DNA from: Paraburkholderia sp. HP33-1
GTDB lineage: Bacteria > Pseudomonadota > Gammaproteobacteria > Burkholderiales > Burkholderiaceae
DNA length: 64,000 nt
Reading direction: 5' to 3'
NCBI RefSeq assembly: GCF_021390595.1
Contig: NZ_JAJEJR010000003.1
Span: 310,001 to 374,000, forward strand
The translations under genes and the position numbers were made by a program. Numbering within the stretch: the stretch's first letter is position 1; every line of letters starts with the position of its first letter. Positions 10,101 to 18,939 of this stretch are shown here, one piece after another. The notes beneath the pieces were generated by a model. The model was given only the letters and a program-made list of their open reading frames with translations, was not told where the DNA came from and did no database searches.

Positions 10101-10198
10101 CCGATGTTGTAGTACGCGAAGATGCCGCCCAACAGCGAGATGAGCGTCAGCACCCACGCGATCAGCGGCTTTTCAATAAGGGGGCGCGCGAGATTCAT
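7139..10198 (-). CDS. RND efflux transporter, inner-membrane permease
   Basis: This is a 1019-aa proton-driven pump of the AcrB/CusA superfamily with the usual 12-helix, two-porter-domain layout. The N-terminus reads IEKPLIAWVLTLISLLGG..IGRLEDPKF. In helix 4 the motif GMLTDNSIVVVEG keeps one of the two AcrB proton-relay aspartates and has Asn at the second. The helix-10 Lys is kept in GMLIKNGVVLVEE. The single Asp resembles non-AcrB branches of the family, so calling it a multidrug pump rather than a more specialised exporter is uncertain. It overlaps both neighbours by ATGA, which indicates translational coupling. Confidence 0.93.
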   Translation of the reverse strand: MNLARPLIEKPLIAWVLTLISLLGGIFAYYNIGRLEDPKFTIKTAVVVTLYPGASAHEVEQEVTDRLESAIQQMPQVEKLTSRSTPGYSEIRVQIRDQYTSAQLPQVWDELRKSVSDAQVRLPPGAGPTLVLDRFGDVYGMFYALTGEGYTQAQLYGYARELRRQLLTLGDVSDIVIAGDQQEQISVDVDQSQLIANNLSTDDLAQTLFLQNEVRPAGRERVGDLSLRIAPTGSLDSLRAIRSLPVNNTPGPLLLGDIARVSHGYATIPNHVIHYNGQPAITIGISARPRVNVVRVGEQIKAKLAALERDRPIGMKLYSLYDQPQVVDESVRGFIFDVFLSVAIVGVALGIGLGWRAGVVLGVELFLSILGTLLVMYAAGIELQRISLGALIIVMGMLTDNSIVVVEGMLVKVQRGMSHLEAATEILKQSQWILLASTIVGILAFSGIGLSPDAVGEFCASLFAVAAISLLFSWVIAIALTPLFGTYLFKPADIIDEDPFRSKLYKRYGELLSWVTGRRVLVVIGLAVLTVLAGWAFRFVEQSFFPASTTPIFYVDMRFPRGADIRAVVEKSRDVEKVLLRHADVTNVQTYIGGGATRFFLVYDPETRDPSYAQFIVGAKDQRLIDDMIPEIEADLKKRFPEQHWTVTRPNFGPGGGAAIQARFSGPDPAVLRRLSQEAQSVLKADGRIIAIRDDWETPISIVRPEFDESRARSLGVTRRQVTDTMAYATEGLRAGLYREGDQLLPIVLRSPDYTRGVAGLQDLQVFSAGLRRYVPLGDVVSGFTVGTEEGQIAREDRIRTLTVSANPIYGQNSVAAFNRIRSGIENIKLPPGYSFEWGGEHESSTRAQESLFRQLPLGFIAMALLVMMMFGRLKPALVVLLVVPMSICGVTVGLLLFRGAFGFMALLGLLSLIGMLIKNGVVLVEEMDTQVAAGVPRMQAVTHGAMSRLRPVMLSAGTTALGMAPLLWDPFFKDMAITIMSGLAFATVLTMVAVPALYAMLFSIRQAEWEPGQHPEAK

Positions 10199-11313
10199 TG
10201 AGGTGCATCCACCGGACGGACCGCCATTCCCTCTTTCATGAACTGCGATCCGCCTGCCACCACGCGATCACCCTCGGCCACCGCGCCTGCGACGACCACA
10301 TCATCATTGCGAATTTCGCGCACGCTGACCGGCACCGCATGCACGCGGCCGGACGCGGCATCGTAGCGCCACAGACTGCGCTGGCCGTCCGCGCCGATCG
10401 ACACCGCGGCGATCGGAATCGCGAAGTAGCCGTGGTTGTCGTTTTGCGCGACTTGACGTGCCGTGTCGGAGATCTGCACGCGCAGCGCCATGCCGGGGAA
10501 CAACATCGCGCTTTGCGGTCCTTCGATCGAGAAAACGAGGCGGTACGCCGCCGACGTCGGCGAGGTCTGCGTGGTCCGTTCGCGGAACACGAGCGGGAAG
10601 CGGTTCTGCGGACGCTCGGGCAGCCAGGCTTCGGCTCTTAGCGTCTTGTCGACGAACAGCCGCTCGGCGATGCTCTGAGGAAGATCGACGCCGACATCGA
10701 CACGGCCGATGTTTTCCAGATTGAACGCGGGCGCCCCCGCCTGCACGACCTGCTGGATCTCGATGTTGCGACGAGCGATCCGGCCGTCGAACGGTGCGAC
10801 GAGTTGCGTATTGCGCAGGTCGCGGCTCGCCATGTCGCGTGCCGCGCGTGCGGCGTCCGTGGCAGCCGACAGCTGCTCATAAGCTGCCTGCGACAGGATA
10901 CCGTCCTTGCGCAGCACCGCCTGGCGCTTCAGGTTGTCGCTCAGCTGCTGATACTGGGCGTTCGCGCGCTGCAGCTGCAGCTTGTAGGGTTCCTCGTCGA
11001 TCCGCGCGATCAGCTGCCCGCGTTTCACCGACACGCCTTCGAGCACCGCGATCTGCACGACACGGCCCGATACTTCGAAGGCAAGCGGCGAGATGCTGGT
11101 CTGCTCGACCCGCCCGGTAAAGATACGAATGGAGGATGCGTCGGCCGGTTCGACCTTGGCGAGCTGAACGACCGGTCTCGTATCGCCGCTCTGCGTTTCT
11201 GTCTGCCGTTGGCATCCCGACAGTGAAAGCACAAGCGCACAAGTTAGCGCGCAGGACAATGCGATTGCGGCTAATCGGGGAACCGGCGGTGCATCGGAGC
11301 GGTTTGCGATCAT
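10195..11313 (-). CDS. RND efflux periplasmic adaptor (membrane fusion protein)
   Basis: This 372-aa adaptor would join the pump to the outer-membrane duct. It has a lipoprotein signal with lipobox LSGC (Cys about 34) and a biotinyl-lipoyl-like half motif (GRVVQIAVLEGVSVKRGQLIARID). A coiled-coil hairpin (about residues 105-170) is followed by the second half motif (TQLVAPFDGRIARRNIEIQQVV) and a beta-barrel plus membrane-proximal domain. The start at 11313 is preceded by GAGGA. It is the first gene of the three-gene operon and ends in an ATGA overlap with the pump gene. No dedicated regulator gene is adjacent. Confidence 0.92.
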   Translation of the reverse strand: MIANRSDAPPVPRLAAIALSCALTCALVLSLSGCQRQTETQSGDTRPVVQLAKVEPADASSIRIFTGRVEQTSISPLAFEVSGRVVQIAVLEGVSVKRGQLIARIDEEPYKLQLQRANAQYQQLSDNLKRQAVLRKDGILSQAAYEQLSAATDAARAARDMASRDLRNTQLVAPFDGRIARRNIEIQQVVQAGAPAFNLENIGRVDVGVDLPQSIAERLFVDKTLRAEAWLPERPQNRFPLVFRERTTQTSPTSAAYRLVFSIEGPQSAMLFPGMALRVQISDTARQVAQNDNHGYFAIPIAAVSIGADGQRSLWRYDAASGRVHAVPVSVREIRNDDVVVAGAVAEGDRVVAGGSQFMKEGMAVRPVDAPQ

Positions 11314-12584
11314 GACGTCCTCGGCTGACTACTGGCCGAACCCATCTTGTCCACACGGCGGCGACGCGGATCGCGGTCCGGCGGATACGGGGCTCTACAG
11401 GTTGCTCAGGAATTCATAGGGATCCGTAACAGTGGATCGATGATTGGAGATCCACTCCGACTTCCACGGCCAGGTCAGGGTCAGGGGCTGCTGCGTCCCT
11501 TCTGCGGTCCCGGCACCGTCGTTCAAATCAGTCTATTGGCTACGATTGTGCTGTGGCTATCGGGACTTGCGCGACTCGGGTCTCTTTTGTCATGTTGGTT
11601 CCTCGCCGTACATATCGAGTCCTGTCCGTCTGATCAGCTGGGCGACCCGACGCATTACCCACTGGGGTTAAAGGACCGTGACTACGGCCGCAACATAAGC
11701 GTCGTCATTCCGGCTCAATTTATCAGGCATCCTGTCTAACTGCCAAACTGCTTCGTCACGCCGATGGAAGACTGAGGAAATGGGCGAGCGCACCCTCCAT
11801 GGAATGCACGACGATTCCAGCACAACTTGAAGACGAATGCATGCGCGCGCGGGTTGCAGCATGGAATCGGGTCTCTTCGAATGAGGCCTGCTGCAAAAGT
11901 ATTTAAGTTTCCAAACAATCCATTGTCAAGATCTTCAGCGCCACAGCACATTCGAATCGAGAAGAATCTTTCAGAAGAGTACGTTCGTCAGGTTGTTTTA
12001 CTCTCGAAAGCGGTATATCAAAGTCATCAATGGACGTTCGAGACATCGCGCAGTTCACTGTTGATCTGACCGTGTCATGCGTGCGTCATTGTCGCCTTTC
12101 AGAGTTCGTCAAAGGCATCATGGCCGATCAATGCTCTAGCCGTCAATCGCTTCGCAACTCTTGCCGCGGCTACGCAAATTCATTCCATGATTTTTTTGAC
12201 TTCGGTCGACGAAAGGATGGGCATAGCTATTCTGCTGTACTAATGGCGAAGCGCATAAAAGTGGTATAGGTGTAAAGGAATTGTGTTTCGCCAATGGCGC
12301 GACCGTAGTTGTTAAATCAGCGTTATTTCATATTGAAGCCAATGCGCGCTATGGCGTACGGCGCCGGTTGCACAAGCAATTTGCCGGGCGTACAGTACTC
12401 AGCGGACAAATAACGGGCTTTGAGCTTTATCGATCGGGTGCATGAGGCAACGGCCTGTGAGTCGAGTCTGCGTGAGAAGACACTTGTCAGTTGCAACGTC
12501 GCAAGCAGCCGCGGGCGCGTTCATCGTTTGCCGGTCCAGCAGCGCAGCGCGGCAGCCGTATCGGTCGAACCGCTTCGACGCATC
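11314..12584. other. Intergenic stretch of about 1.3 kb, no gene recognised
   Basis: It lies between the divergent RND operon and the hydrolase gene. Several short reading frames exist but none has a credible start, motif or codon bias. The part from about 11820 to 12300 is visibly AT-richer than flanking genes. It may include promoters for both neighbours or decayed DNA, but no element can be assigned. Confidence 0.5.
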
Positions 12585-14639
12585 ATGACGCGCGCGCTCG
12601 CAACATGGATATCACGTTGCGTGGTGCTCGCGCTGCTCGCTGGCAGTCTTCTGTCCGGTTGCGCGATGGTGACCGTCAGTTTGCAAGGCCCCGAGCAGTA
12701 CATCGCGATGCGCCGTGGAGATATTCTGTCCACCGGCCGTCTGAGCGCGGCGACGCGCGACACGCTCCACATCGCGGCACTTGATGAGAACACGTGCCAA
12801 CGCGAGCCGCTCGCTTGCATCAATACGATCTCGACCGTTGGTGGCATCAACACCGACCGGCGATTGTCGAGCCTCGCCGAACTGTCGTTACAGATGGCCA
12901 TCGCGCACACGCCGATCAACGCCACCGAATGGAGCGACGCGCAATTCGATCTTTGGCTCAGGACCGCACGATTCGCGTATGCATTCCTATTCCTGGGTCA
13001 GCGCACCGCCGGCGAACGTGCATTCGAAGATCGTCAGACCCAGGTTCGCGACTATTACAACTATGCGGTGCAGGAGCTTGCGCGCGCGCTGTTTCTGCGT
13101 GGCGCACTCGATACCGATACAGGCAACGGCGAGCTGGGCATGCAGTCCATTGCAGGCTGGACCATTCAGCTCGACCTGAGTCACGTCCGGCTGCCCGAGG
13201 GCGTGCGCGAACCGCGCGAAGTGATCCCGGCGTCGCGACTGTCGTTCGCGGGGATACGTAGCATTTATCGGCGCGATGGTTTGGGCGCGGAACTTGTTGC
13301 TGTGATGAACGTGCCGCCGCCTGGAGAGAATGCCGATGCCAATACCGGCACCGCTACGGGTGTGACCGCCCGCGTCGATCGTGACGCGAACGCGCCGTTC
13401 AACGCCGGTATCTCGTCGCAGGCCGCACGACAGCCGAGGCCCGCGGCGAGCTTTTTCAGCGAGATGCCGTCGCCGAACGTCACTGCATTGATGTGGTTCA
13501 GCCAGGGCACGCTCGAACAGGTGCTGGCCACGCACGATGTCGTGCTGTCCGTCTACGATCCCTTTCGCGAAGAGAGTGTCGAGCGACATGGCCAGACGGT
13601 GCCGCTCTCGGCCAACTTCAGCGCCGGCTATGGCATCTGGCTCGCGCGCTCGGGTTTCGCCGGTCAATCTTTGCGCACGCTGTTCGGACGCGCGCGCGGC
13701 ATCGATACACCGCGCATCTACATGATGCAGCCCTTCGACCCCAATCGCCGGATCATTCTGATGTTGCACGGCCTCGCGAGCAGCCCCGAGGCATGGGTCA
13801 ACGTCGCCAACGATCTTCAGGGCGATGAAGTGCTCCGCCAGCATTTCCAGGTGTGGCAGGTCTACTACCCGACCAACGTGCCGATCCTCGTCAACCTCGC
13901 GCGCATCCGGCGCGCCACACAGCAGACGCTCGGGCACTTCGATCCCAACGGCACGGCGCCGGCGTCACATGGCATGGTGCTGATCGGTCACAGCATGGGT
14001 GGCGTTATCGCGCGACTGCTCGTGTCGACTTCCGGCGACGAGCTTTGGGCGACGTTCAGAGACAACTACGTGCCCGAAGGCGCTGATATCGATCGCGAGG
14101 ACGAGCGACTCAACCGGCTGCTGAACTTCACGCCGATGCCGCAAGTCGAGCGCGCGATCTTTATCGCGGCGCCGCATCGCGGCACACCGTTCGCGAGCAA
14201 CCGGCTGTCGCGCTGGGCGGCCAACCTCGTGCGCCTGCCGCTCGCTCTGCTCAACGAGATCGAAGAAGTGATACACACGGCGACGAACATCGAACCGCAG
14301 GGCCAGACCTTTCACGTGCCGAACAGCATCGAGCAGTTGCGCGAGACTGATCCGTTGATTCGCGCGACGTCGCAATTGCCGATCAGTCCGCAGGTGTGCT
14401 TCCACTCGATCATCGCTCGGCGCCGTCAATACGGCCCGCTTGATGACTCCGACGATGGCGTGGTGCCTTATCGCAGCGCGCATCTCGCGGGCGCGCTGTC
14501 GGAGAAGGTGATCGTGGCCGGCCACAGCGTGCAGGAGACGCCGCAAGCGATCCTCGAGATCCGGCGGATCTTGCATGAGGACATCGCGCAACTCGAGGAG
14601 CCCGAAGAGGTTTGCGGGGAGGCGGGGTTGGAGAAGTGA
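12585..14639 (+). CDS. Alpha/beta-hydrolase lipoprotein (lipase/esterase-like)
   Basis: This is an envelope-anchored serine hydrolase of 684 aa. The start at 12585 gives a lipoprotein signal ending LLSGC (Cys about 26); a longer in-frame start near 12420 (TTG) would place the signal sequence internally. The oxyanion-hole motif LMLHGLASSPEAW, the nucleophile elbow GHSMGG (Ser about 470), an acid region DDSDDGVVPYRSAHL and the late His in AGHSVQETP form a complete triad. The roughly 380-residue N-terminal extension is not recognised. The C-terminal half resembles triacylglycerol lipase/esterase domains acting at the cell surface or in the periplasm; the substrate is unknown. It stands alone on the plus strand. 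Confidence 0.82.
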   Translation: MTRALATWISRCVVLALLAGSLLSGCAMVTVSLQGPEQYIAMRRGDILSTGRLSAATRDTLHIAALDENTCQREPLACINTISTVGGINTDRRLSSLAELSLQMAIAHTPINATEWSDAQFDLWLRTARFAYAFLFLGQRTAGERAFEDRQTQVRDYYNYAVQELARALFLRGALDTDTGNGELGMQSIAGWTIQLDLSHVRLPEGVREPREVIPASRLSFAGIRSIYRRDGLGAELVAVMNVPPPGENADANTGTATGVTARVDRDANAPFNAGISSQAARQPRPAASFFSEMPSPNVTALMWFSQGTLEQVLATHDVVLSVYDPFREESVERHGQTVPLSANFSAGYGIWLARSGFAGQSLRTLFGRARGIDTPRIYMMQPFDPNRRIILMLHGLASSPEAWVNVANDLQGDEVLRQHFQVWQVYYPTNVPILVNLARIRRATQQTLGHFDPNGTAPASHGMVLIGHSMGGVIARLLVSTSGDELWATFRDNYVPEGADIDREDERLNRLLNFTPMPQVERAIFIAAPHRGTPFASNRLSRWAANLVRLPLALLNEIEEVIHTATNIEPQGQTFHVPNSIEQLRETDPLIRATSQLPISPQVCFHSIIARRRQYGPLDDSDDGVVPYRSAHLAGALSEKVIVAGHSVQETPQAILEIRRILHEDIAQLEEPEEVCGEAGLEK

Positions 14640-16619
14640 TGGCTGAGGGCGTCGGGCGTCTGTTGCGTCGGGTCGGATCTGGCCAGGTCGCTGTTGCAGC
14701 GCTTTGCTCCACGCAGCGGTGCACGGCAAAAACTGGATGCGGAAATGCTCCAGCTTTTGAACGCTCGATATTGTCTGGGCGATCATGGTACCGAAATGCT
14801 GGAAATATCGTTCGTACCAGTCGAAAATCACTCGCTACAAATTACGTATTAAATGCTACAAATCACAGAGGCTAGTGTAGATATTTCTGCGCTCCGTCCC
14901 ATTTTGCGGGAGGGGCGCGGAATCGCGCATCGATTTGATTATTTTTCGTGAAACAATGGCCGATCGGGATAAAAAACGTCTTTTAAAACAAATGGTTGTA
15001 AGACATCAACGACGCGTGGATATGTTTCACGACGTGTCAACTGGTGAGATTGGCCGAAGAATCAAGCGTTCGCGCTCGTATTGCCTAAAACCTGCTCCTT
15101 TTTCGATACTTAGTTCGTGAGCGAGGCCTTTTTGATCTGCCCCCCATATGGCGACACCTTGCTGTTGCGCTATCGCCAGGTCTGCTGAAGTTGAGGTGGG
15201 CATCTCTCATGGAGATTGGCAGCCGCTTGCAGTGCCGGTCAGGTGATTCGCAAGCCTCTCCCTTATCAACGTCGTACGGCAACTCGAGTGGCGAGGTTTA
15301 ATGTCTACAGTCATTGTGAGATAGCCCCCCTTTCCTGGCGCCCATCGCGCAGGCCGATGCGGTTGGCGCGGCATACGAAACGGAACGAAGATCAAAGGTA
15401 GGTTGCTAGCCCTGCGACCTTTTTGCTATTGGACTCTGCCCTCGTTATTCAGACGAGGGGAACGCGATGACAGGCAGGACCGGGATGCAGAGTTCAAATG
15501 CAATGATTCACGTATCGTTCAGGCCGGCAACTGAGTCCTGATCTGTCGGGCAACGCGCGAGGGCATGACGACGATACGGGTAGATCCTGTCATGGCCATC
15601 GCGCGCTTTGACGCACCCGCCTTACTGACTTCGTTGCGATTGCGGAGCAATAACGGGACAGCTAAACGCTCCGTATCCGAGAAGTGTCCGCCATTGACTT
15701 TGTGGTCGTCGGTTAAGGGGATCCAGCAGCGACGAGATACCGCGCCCATCAAGCGGGGGCCATTCGAAATCTGACGCGGATATCGTTCGCGAAAAGTTTG
15801 ATCTGCGTCGATTGATGGGCGATCTCGATGCCTGGTTGAGCATCCTCTTGCGCGCTGGGCAACCGTCAGCACCGCGCGCCAGTGCGCCGTCCGCCGAGAA
15901 CTGGCGCATCTTGTCCGGTTGCAAGGCGCAAGCCAGATTCACAGCGCTACCGAGAAAAGTCCCTTTGCTCGGCCATCGATCCGAATTTCATCGCTGGCCA
16001 ATCTGCACGGAGTGTTCCGCAAAAAGGGCCTCTGACATTGCGGTGGATAAGCGGTTGGCGTGGCCCTGCGCATATCGGTTGCCTCGCGTAGCACAGAACG
16101 ATCGCGCATCGGCGCGATGCTTTATACGATTTGTGTCAGGGTTACTGCGTCAGGCAATGCCATCGTCAACGCGGCGCTTTATGGAAAACCACGGCCATTG
16201 CATGACTCGCAATTTGACTGGCGTCCCCGCCAATCGATGGAGCTCCGGTCTTGAGCAGCGAAGCATCGGAATGGCAGCGAATGGCCGCGGAAGCCTGCTT
16301 GATACAGTTGTCGTTCAAAGACGAGAAGGCCGCGCGCGCCCTGCCATCCCATCACTCATTCGACGATTGAATTTCGTGGGTGATTGTCGTCGTAACGCCC
16401 CCGTCATTGGTGCAACAAATTCCCGCGAAGGGCCGCCTCAGCAATTCCACGCGATTGATCGCTTTGCCGGTGCTGGTAGGCTCGCCCACCGCTGGCCAGT
16501 AGGCGCTCGCTGCATTCACTCCCCACTAGTCGAATCTCCCCGTACATCGAGCTGGATGTCAGGAACGCTCGTTCGCACCGGAGCGGCGCTCTTGCACTAG
16601 CTGCCACGTAAGGCGGAAG
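14640..16619. other. Long non-coding region beside the replicon core
   Basis: Nearly 2 kb separate the hydrolase gene from the candidate centromere. The longest open frame (15812-16600, plus) has no motif, no ribosome-binding site and a shuffled-looking composition, so it was not called. A 7-bp stem (CCCTCGT/ACGAGGG, 15439-15459) is visible. Two inverted 9-mers identical to half of the chromosomal parS consensus lie at 14947-14955 (CGTGAAACA) and 15023-15031 (TGTTTCACG). Otherwise nothing is recognised. Confidence 0.5.
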
Positions 16620-16677
16620 AGTGTCTAGAGTCTAGACACTCGGATGGTGCCAAGGGAGTGTCTAGACTCTAGACACT
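16620..16677. repeat. Pair of 21-bp palindromes, candidate parS centromere
   Basis: Two perfect inverted repeats have 10-bp arms and a single central base: AGTGTCTAGA-G-TCTAGACACT at 16620-16640 and AGTGTCTAGA-C-TCTAGACACT at 16657-16677. They are 37 bp apart start to start and differ only in the central base. They lie just beyond the parB terminator, a usual place for a plasmid-type centromere. The sequence does not match the chromosomal parS consensus. The ParB-binding role is inferred from position and symmetry; another operator function is possible. Confidence 0.6.
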
Positions 16678-16704
16678 CTGCTCGCCGCCTATCCTCGCTG
16701 CCCA

Positions 16705-16731
16705 ATAAAAAAGCCCGCATCAAGCGGGCTT
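16705..16731 (-). terminator. Rho-independent terminator of parAB
   Basis: Read on the minus strand, a perfect 8-bp stem AAGCCCGC/GCGGGCTT with a 5-nt loop is followed by a T tract (the A run at 16705-16710 on the plus strand). It begins 26 bases after the parB stop, so it ends the parAB transcript before the palindrome pair. Confidence 0.85.
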
Positions 16732-16756
16732 CTCTACACTACAAACCAACCACAAA

Positions 16757-17731
16757 TCAGTTCGTCTTCGGCTGCGACTGGAACATCTGGCCAATCAACT
16801 GTCGTATCTGAATTTCTTGCGCCTCGGTAATCACCCCGGTTTTGATCTTGATCGTGAAGTTACTGATGTCCTTCGTGATGCTCCCCGCGTGCTCCCGTCC
16901 AGCGAAAAACTTCTCGATACTGCGGCCGCTGGTACCAGTCGACGTCGTCTGTCGCGTCGCAAGCGCGGTAATCGCCGCAGCAATCTTGCCCTGATCCATT
17001 TCGCCTCTGACCAACAGCGGCCAGATCTCTCGAGCCGCCTTAACGCCATCCTCGCCATGCTTCTTTATAGCAGCCGCAATTGCTTGCGCCGCAGTTCCGC
17101 CCAGTAGTCGCGGCTGGATATCGAGATCGTTCTTGATGAAGTCCGGCAGATTTTCGAACGAGAGGAACTGGTACAGACCAGCGCGCGACAATCCCATCGC
17201 TTCCGCGAGCCGCTTGCGATTCGGGAATTCTGTTTCCGATCGACGGATCGCAACACCGATCTCATAGTCGGCAAGGTCGTCGCGGCTGATGTTTTCGACC
17301 ATCGCCAGAACAGCCATGTCCGAATCGGAGCAATCCGCGACTACCGCCTTGATCGTGTCGAGATCCAACATCTTGTGCGCACGCCAGCGCCGTTCGCCGG
17401 CAACGATCTGATAGTCGTCCGCTACGCGCCGAACCACGATCGGCTGCATCAGCCCAACTTCGCGAATCGACTCGGCGAGCTCTGCCAGCTTCGCCTCGTT
17501 GAACACGCGGCGCGGCTGCCAGGGATTCGGCAAAATACCGGCAACCGACAGTTGCGACGCGACGCCGGTCGATTCCAATTCCTGCACGCGAAGTTGCGCA
17601 ACGGCAAGCGCGCCGGCCAGGCCAGGCGCCGTTTGCGTTCGGTTGCTGCGCTTCACCTCGTCCTCGTTGATCGACGAAGTTTTGCGAATGCCGGACGTCT
17701 TGGCCAGCAACTGTTCTCGCATATTGCTCAT
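16757..17731 (-). CDS. parB: ParB-family partition protein
   Basis: This is a 324-aa centromere-binding partner of ParA. The start at 17731 overlaps the parA stop as ATGA and has GGAGGA just upstream. The N-terminal CTPase/ParB box reads NPWQPRRVFNEAKLAELAESIREVGLMQPIVVRR, followed by IVAGERRWRAHKML and ENISRDDLADYEIG. A helix-turn-helix lies around GLSRAGLYQFLSFENLP, then a C-terminal dimerisation tail. In this family the protein loads at parS and spreads along DNA. Second gene of the parAB operon; the transcript ends at the 16705-16731 terminator, beyond which lies the candidate centromere. Confidence 0.95.
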   Translation of the reverse strand: MSNMREQLLAKTSGIRKTSSINEDEVKRSNRTQTAPGLAGALAVAQLRVQELESTGVASQLSVAGILPNPWQPRRVFNEAKLAELAESIREVGLMQPIVVRRVADDYQIVAGERRWRAHKMLDLDTIKAVVADCSDSDMAVLAMVENISRDDLADYEIGVAIRRSETEFPNRKRLAEAMGLSRAGLYQFLSFENLPDFIKNDLDIQPRLLGGTAAQAIAAAIKKHGEDGVKAAREIWPLLVRGEMDQGKIAAAITALATRQTTSTGTSGRSIEKFFAGREHAGSITKDISNFTIKIKTGVITEAQEIQIRQLIGQMFQSQPKTN

Positions 17732-18939
17732 TGCGCGTTCCTCCATTTTTCCGAATAGATCTCATCGATCCAGCGACAATAATCGACGAGAGGCTGCCGC
17801 ACGCGTTGCAGCGACTTAGCCGCGCTGTGGTTGCTGCTAATGTCGAAGACGGTCGAGAACGCCAACGCCCCGGTGCTCATCACCGAACTCGCCGGTACCT
17901 CAATGGAATGCAGCCAGTTTTCGTACGCGCTTTGCGCCCACGCGCGCACGATCGGCGCAGACGAGTTCCGCCCGTAATCGACCCGCGACAGCACGAGCGA
18001 CACGAAGTCGTATTTCTTGTCCTTCTCAAATTTAATGAAACTTTTGGACACGTCCGAAAAGAGTCGCCAGAAAGATAACGAGCTGATGAAGTCCAGGTTT
18101 TCCGGCACCATCGGCATCACCATCGAATCCGCGGCCATCAGCGCGTTCAGATTGAGATACGACAGCGACGGCGACGTATCCATCAAAATGTAGTCGTACT
18201 TCTTGCGCAGCGGCTCGAGCCCTTGACGAAGCACAGTCCAAAAGCGGAAACCCGGCCGCATCTTTTGCATGGCCGGCAGATGGAACTCGGCGCCGATCAG
18301 TTCCGTGTGCGCGGGGATCACGTCGATGCCATCCCAGTACGTCGACTGAACCCGTCCCTCCAGGCCACCTTCGATGTCCTGGTCGTACACGTACGGCAAC
18401 ACCGTGTCTTCGGGCGTCACGTCTTTCTCCGCGTACAGGCCGCACAGTTCGGAAAGAGACGCCTGCGGATCGAGATCGACCACCAATACTTTGCGTCCCC
18501 GCAGCGACAACCCTTGGGCAAGGCACATCGTCGTCGTTGTCTTGGCAGATCCGCCTTTGAGCTGAGCCGTGATAATGATCTTGCCGTCCGGCTCCTTCAG
18601 GCGTGTGACCAGTGGAGTCTGGTAGATGTCCGAAATCTTCTGCACCCAGATCCGCGCTTCCTCCAGCGTGAAGGTCCGGGTTCGGCCCGTGCCGGCCGCA
18701 GTACCTGACGGCAGTTCTCCATCGCCTTTTGTCGCGAGATACTGAACCTGCGAGTGGGAGATGTTGCACATCTCGGCAATCTCGCCAGTCTTGAAAACGG
18801 GAGCCGTTTTTCGAGGGCGCGGGGCCAGGATCGTGTCGCGCAGCTCATTAGTGAAAATGGTGACTTTTTCTGCGAACTGGCTGATCTGCTCAAAGTGAAC
18901 GGTTCGGTCCACGGCAGGAAGTTGGCTCGTTCTGACCAT
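17728..18939 (-). CDS. parA: ParA-family partition ATPase with N-terminal HTH
   Basis: This is a 403-aa Walker-type ATPase that drives replicon segregation. Residues about 47-105 form a MerR-like helix-turn-helix (FKTGEIAEMCNISHSQVQYLATKG), the hallmark of long type Ia ParA proteins that repress their own operon. The deviant Walker A is LKGGSAKTTTT (about 127-137), with Ala where Gly is usual. Walker A-prime/switch residues are VVDLDPQASLS and YILMDTSPSLS. No strong Shine-Dalgarno precedes the ATG at 18939; instead an inverted repeat overlaps it. It is divergent from rep across oriV. Confidence 0.95.
   Translation of the reverse strand: MVRTSQLPAVDRTVHFEQISQFAEKVTIFTNELRDTILAPRPRKTAPVFKTGEIAEMCNISHSQVQYLATKGDGELPSGTAAGTGRTRTFTLEEARIWVQKISDIYQTPLVTRLKEPDGKIIITAQLKGGSAKTTTTMCLAQGLSLRGRKVLVVDLDPQASLSELCGLYAEKDVTPEDTVLPYVYDQDIEGGLEGRVQSTYWDGIDVIPAHTELIGAEFHLPAMQKMRPGFRFWTVLRQGLEPLRKKYDYILMDTSPSLSYLNLNALMAADSMVMPMVPENLDFISSLSFWRLFSDVSKSFIKFEKDKKYDFVSLVLSRVDYGRNSSAPIVRAWAQSAYENWLHSIEVPASSVMSTGALAFSTVFDISSNHSAAKSLQRVRQPLVDYCRWIDEIYSEKWRNAQ

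Noticed and set aside
12420..12584. N-terminal extension of the lipoprotein hydrolase
   Set aside because: It would start with TTG, lacks a ribosome site and would bury the lipoprotein signal sequence.
16041..16052. DnaA-box-like GGTGGATAA
   Set aside because: One mismatch to the consensus, isolated, and 3 kb from the iterons; no perfect DnaA box was seen in oriV.
15812..16600. 262-codon plus-strand frame in the gap before parB
   Set aside because: No ribosome site, no motif, mixed composition and overlapping frames on the other strand; not called as a gene.
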